A DNA stretch of 47,130 bases, from positions 1 to 47,130 of IMG/VR virus record IMGVR_UViG_3300046690_000084. One strand, given 5' to 3'. This document shows, piece after piece, positions 46,638 to 47,130 of the stretch (position 1 is the stretch's first letter; the number at the start of each line of letters is the position of its first letter). This stretch comes from a virus. Position numbers and translations under genes: made by a program. Under the pieces are notes generated by a model. The model was not told where the DNA came from. It was given only the letters and a program-made list of their open reading frames with translations, and searched no databases.

Positions 46638-46891
46638 CTGACATCCAATCCCACAACGCCGTGATCGAGGGCGAAAGCTCGATGGTGACCTTCGGTGAGT
46701 TCTGGCATCTGTGCACGGACGAGCGCGCCTTCGCGGGCCCCTTCGCGACCAAGGAAGCTGCGCAGGCCGACGCCCGCAAGTATCTGCAGGACGAAGGCGG
46801 GCGCTACGGCATCGACGAGGTGGTCATCGTGAAGACGGTGTCCCGTGGTAGCAACACGGTCACCGTGGAGACCAACTTCCATGACGTCTGA
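46634..46891 (+). CDS. Hypothetical protein, 85 aa
   Basis: Alpha/beta protein (SSMVTFGEFWHLCTDERAFA; ATKEAAQADARKYLQDEGG; DEVVIVKTVSRGSNTVTVET). ATGA overlap upstream and an 11-base overlap downstream. Function unknown. Confidence 0.6.
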   Translation: MTDIQSHNAVIEGESSMVTFGEFWHLCTDERAFAGPFATKEAAQADARKYLQDEGGRYGIDEVVIVKTVSRGSNTVTVETNFHDV

Positions 46892-47066
46892 GCGCAACGG
46901 GTCCCATCGCTTCCGTGTGACGCCTGACGGGCTCGTACTGGAAGTGGGCTACAGCTACTTCGCGTCCCAGCCCAATGGCGTGTGCGTCTGGAAGAACGAC
47001 TATCGGCGCGCAACGGCTGACGACATCACTGACCCGAGCCTGCTAGTTGGCGTATCGGGTTCGTGA
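46881..47066 (+). CDS. Small hypothetical protein, 61 aa (complete copy)
   Basis: Full-length form of the gene cut at the left end. Strand-rich (SHRFRVTPDGLVLEVGYSYF) with NGVCVWKNDYRRA. The four differences from the left copy are silent. It overlaps the GNAT gene start by 20 bases. Confidence 0.65.
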   Translation: MTSERNGSHRFRVTPDGLVLEVGYSYFASQPNGVCVWKNDYRRATADDITDPSLLVGVSGS

Positions 47067-47130
47067 GGTTGACGGCCTCGACGAAGAGATTGTCGACGTC
47101 ATCCGAGAGCTTCACGAAGAAGTCTTCGGT
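46898..47130. repeat. Right copy of the terminal redundancy
   Basis: Direct repeat of 1-233 with four silent differences. Holds the end of the 61-aa gene and the start of the GNAT gene. Confidence 0.9.
47047..47130 (+). CDS. GNAT acetyltransferase, first 28 codons (cut by window edge)
   Basis: Identical to the start of the complete gene at 150-596, from the TTG start. It is truncated only by the end of the window and continues at the left end of the circular map. Confidence 0.8.
   Translation, partial: MAYRVREVDGLDEEIVDVIRELHEEVFG

Noticed and set aside
1-47130. CRISPR array
   Set aside because: No evenly spaced 25-40 base repeats with unique spacers were found; the GATGGAACC and other repeats are too short or irregular.
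1-47130. Complete tRNA genes
   Set aside because: Only the tRNA-Cys 5' half was seen; no full cloverleaf was recognised by eye.

Overview
This window is essentially one complete genome (about 46.9 kb of unique sequence) of a podovirus-like, probably temperate tailed phage. The last 233 bases (46898-47130) repeat the first 233 (1-233) with four silent differences, so the map is circular or terminally redundant. The T7-type replication genes, the P22/SU10-like virion genes, the tyrosine integrase and a tRNA-Cys fragment point to a Gram-negative host. The GC-rich codon use and tRNA fragment fit an alphaproteobacterium, but that host is a guess.

Layout. The genome has two opposed transcription blocks. 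The minus-strand block (24164 down to 3217) is the virion and lysis module. In transcription order it holds a small starter gene, tail collar protein, gp10-like tail hub, small proteins, three ejection or internal virion proteins (one with a lysozyme domain), terminase small and large subunits, portal, scaffold, capsid, adaptor, tail fibre, endolysin, holin-like membrane proteins and an SGNH-hydrolase tail protein. The plus-strand block starts at 25154, runs to the right end and wraps to 3163. The blocks diverge from a roughly 1 kb non-coding region (24165-25153) full of short repeats and converge on a strong bidirectional terminator (3171-3212).

Plus block. 25154-29829 is an accessory or possible lysogeny zone: unknown genes, a Cys-rich protein, an M20/M42-type metallopeptidase, tiny membrane proteins and a MarR-like winged-helix gene with an operator-like inverted repeat on its promoter. 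The integrase follows, then a 5' half tRNA-Cys (candidate attP), a terminator and the single-subunit RNA polymerase. Two matching regulatory cassettes bracket the polymerase gene. 33989-37955 holds early or host-interaction genes: an ADP-ribosyltransferase-like protein, many small proteins, and TerB and TerC family proteins. 38007-46353 is the replication and nucleotide module: gp2.5-type SSB, endonuclease I, primase-helicase, endonuclease VII-like HNH, DNA polymerase, 5' exonuclease, deoxyribonucleotidase and a dATP/dGTP pyrophosphohydrolase-like protein. From 46350, wrapping to 3163, come small genes including a GNAT acetyltransferase and a lipoprotein.

How it works together (inference): host RNA polymerase would start the plus block and make the phage polymerase, which then drives replication and perhaps late genes. 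Integrase and the winged-helix protein would allow lysogeny. The most unusual cargo is the TerB/TerC pair, with the ART-like protein and the metallopeptidase next.
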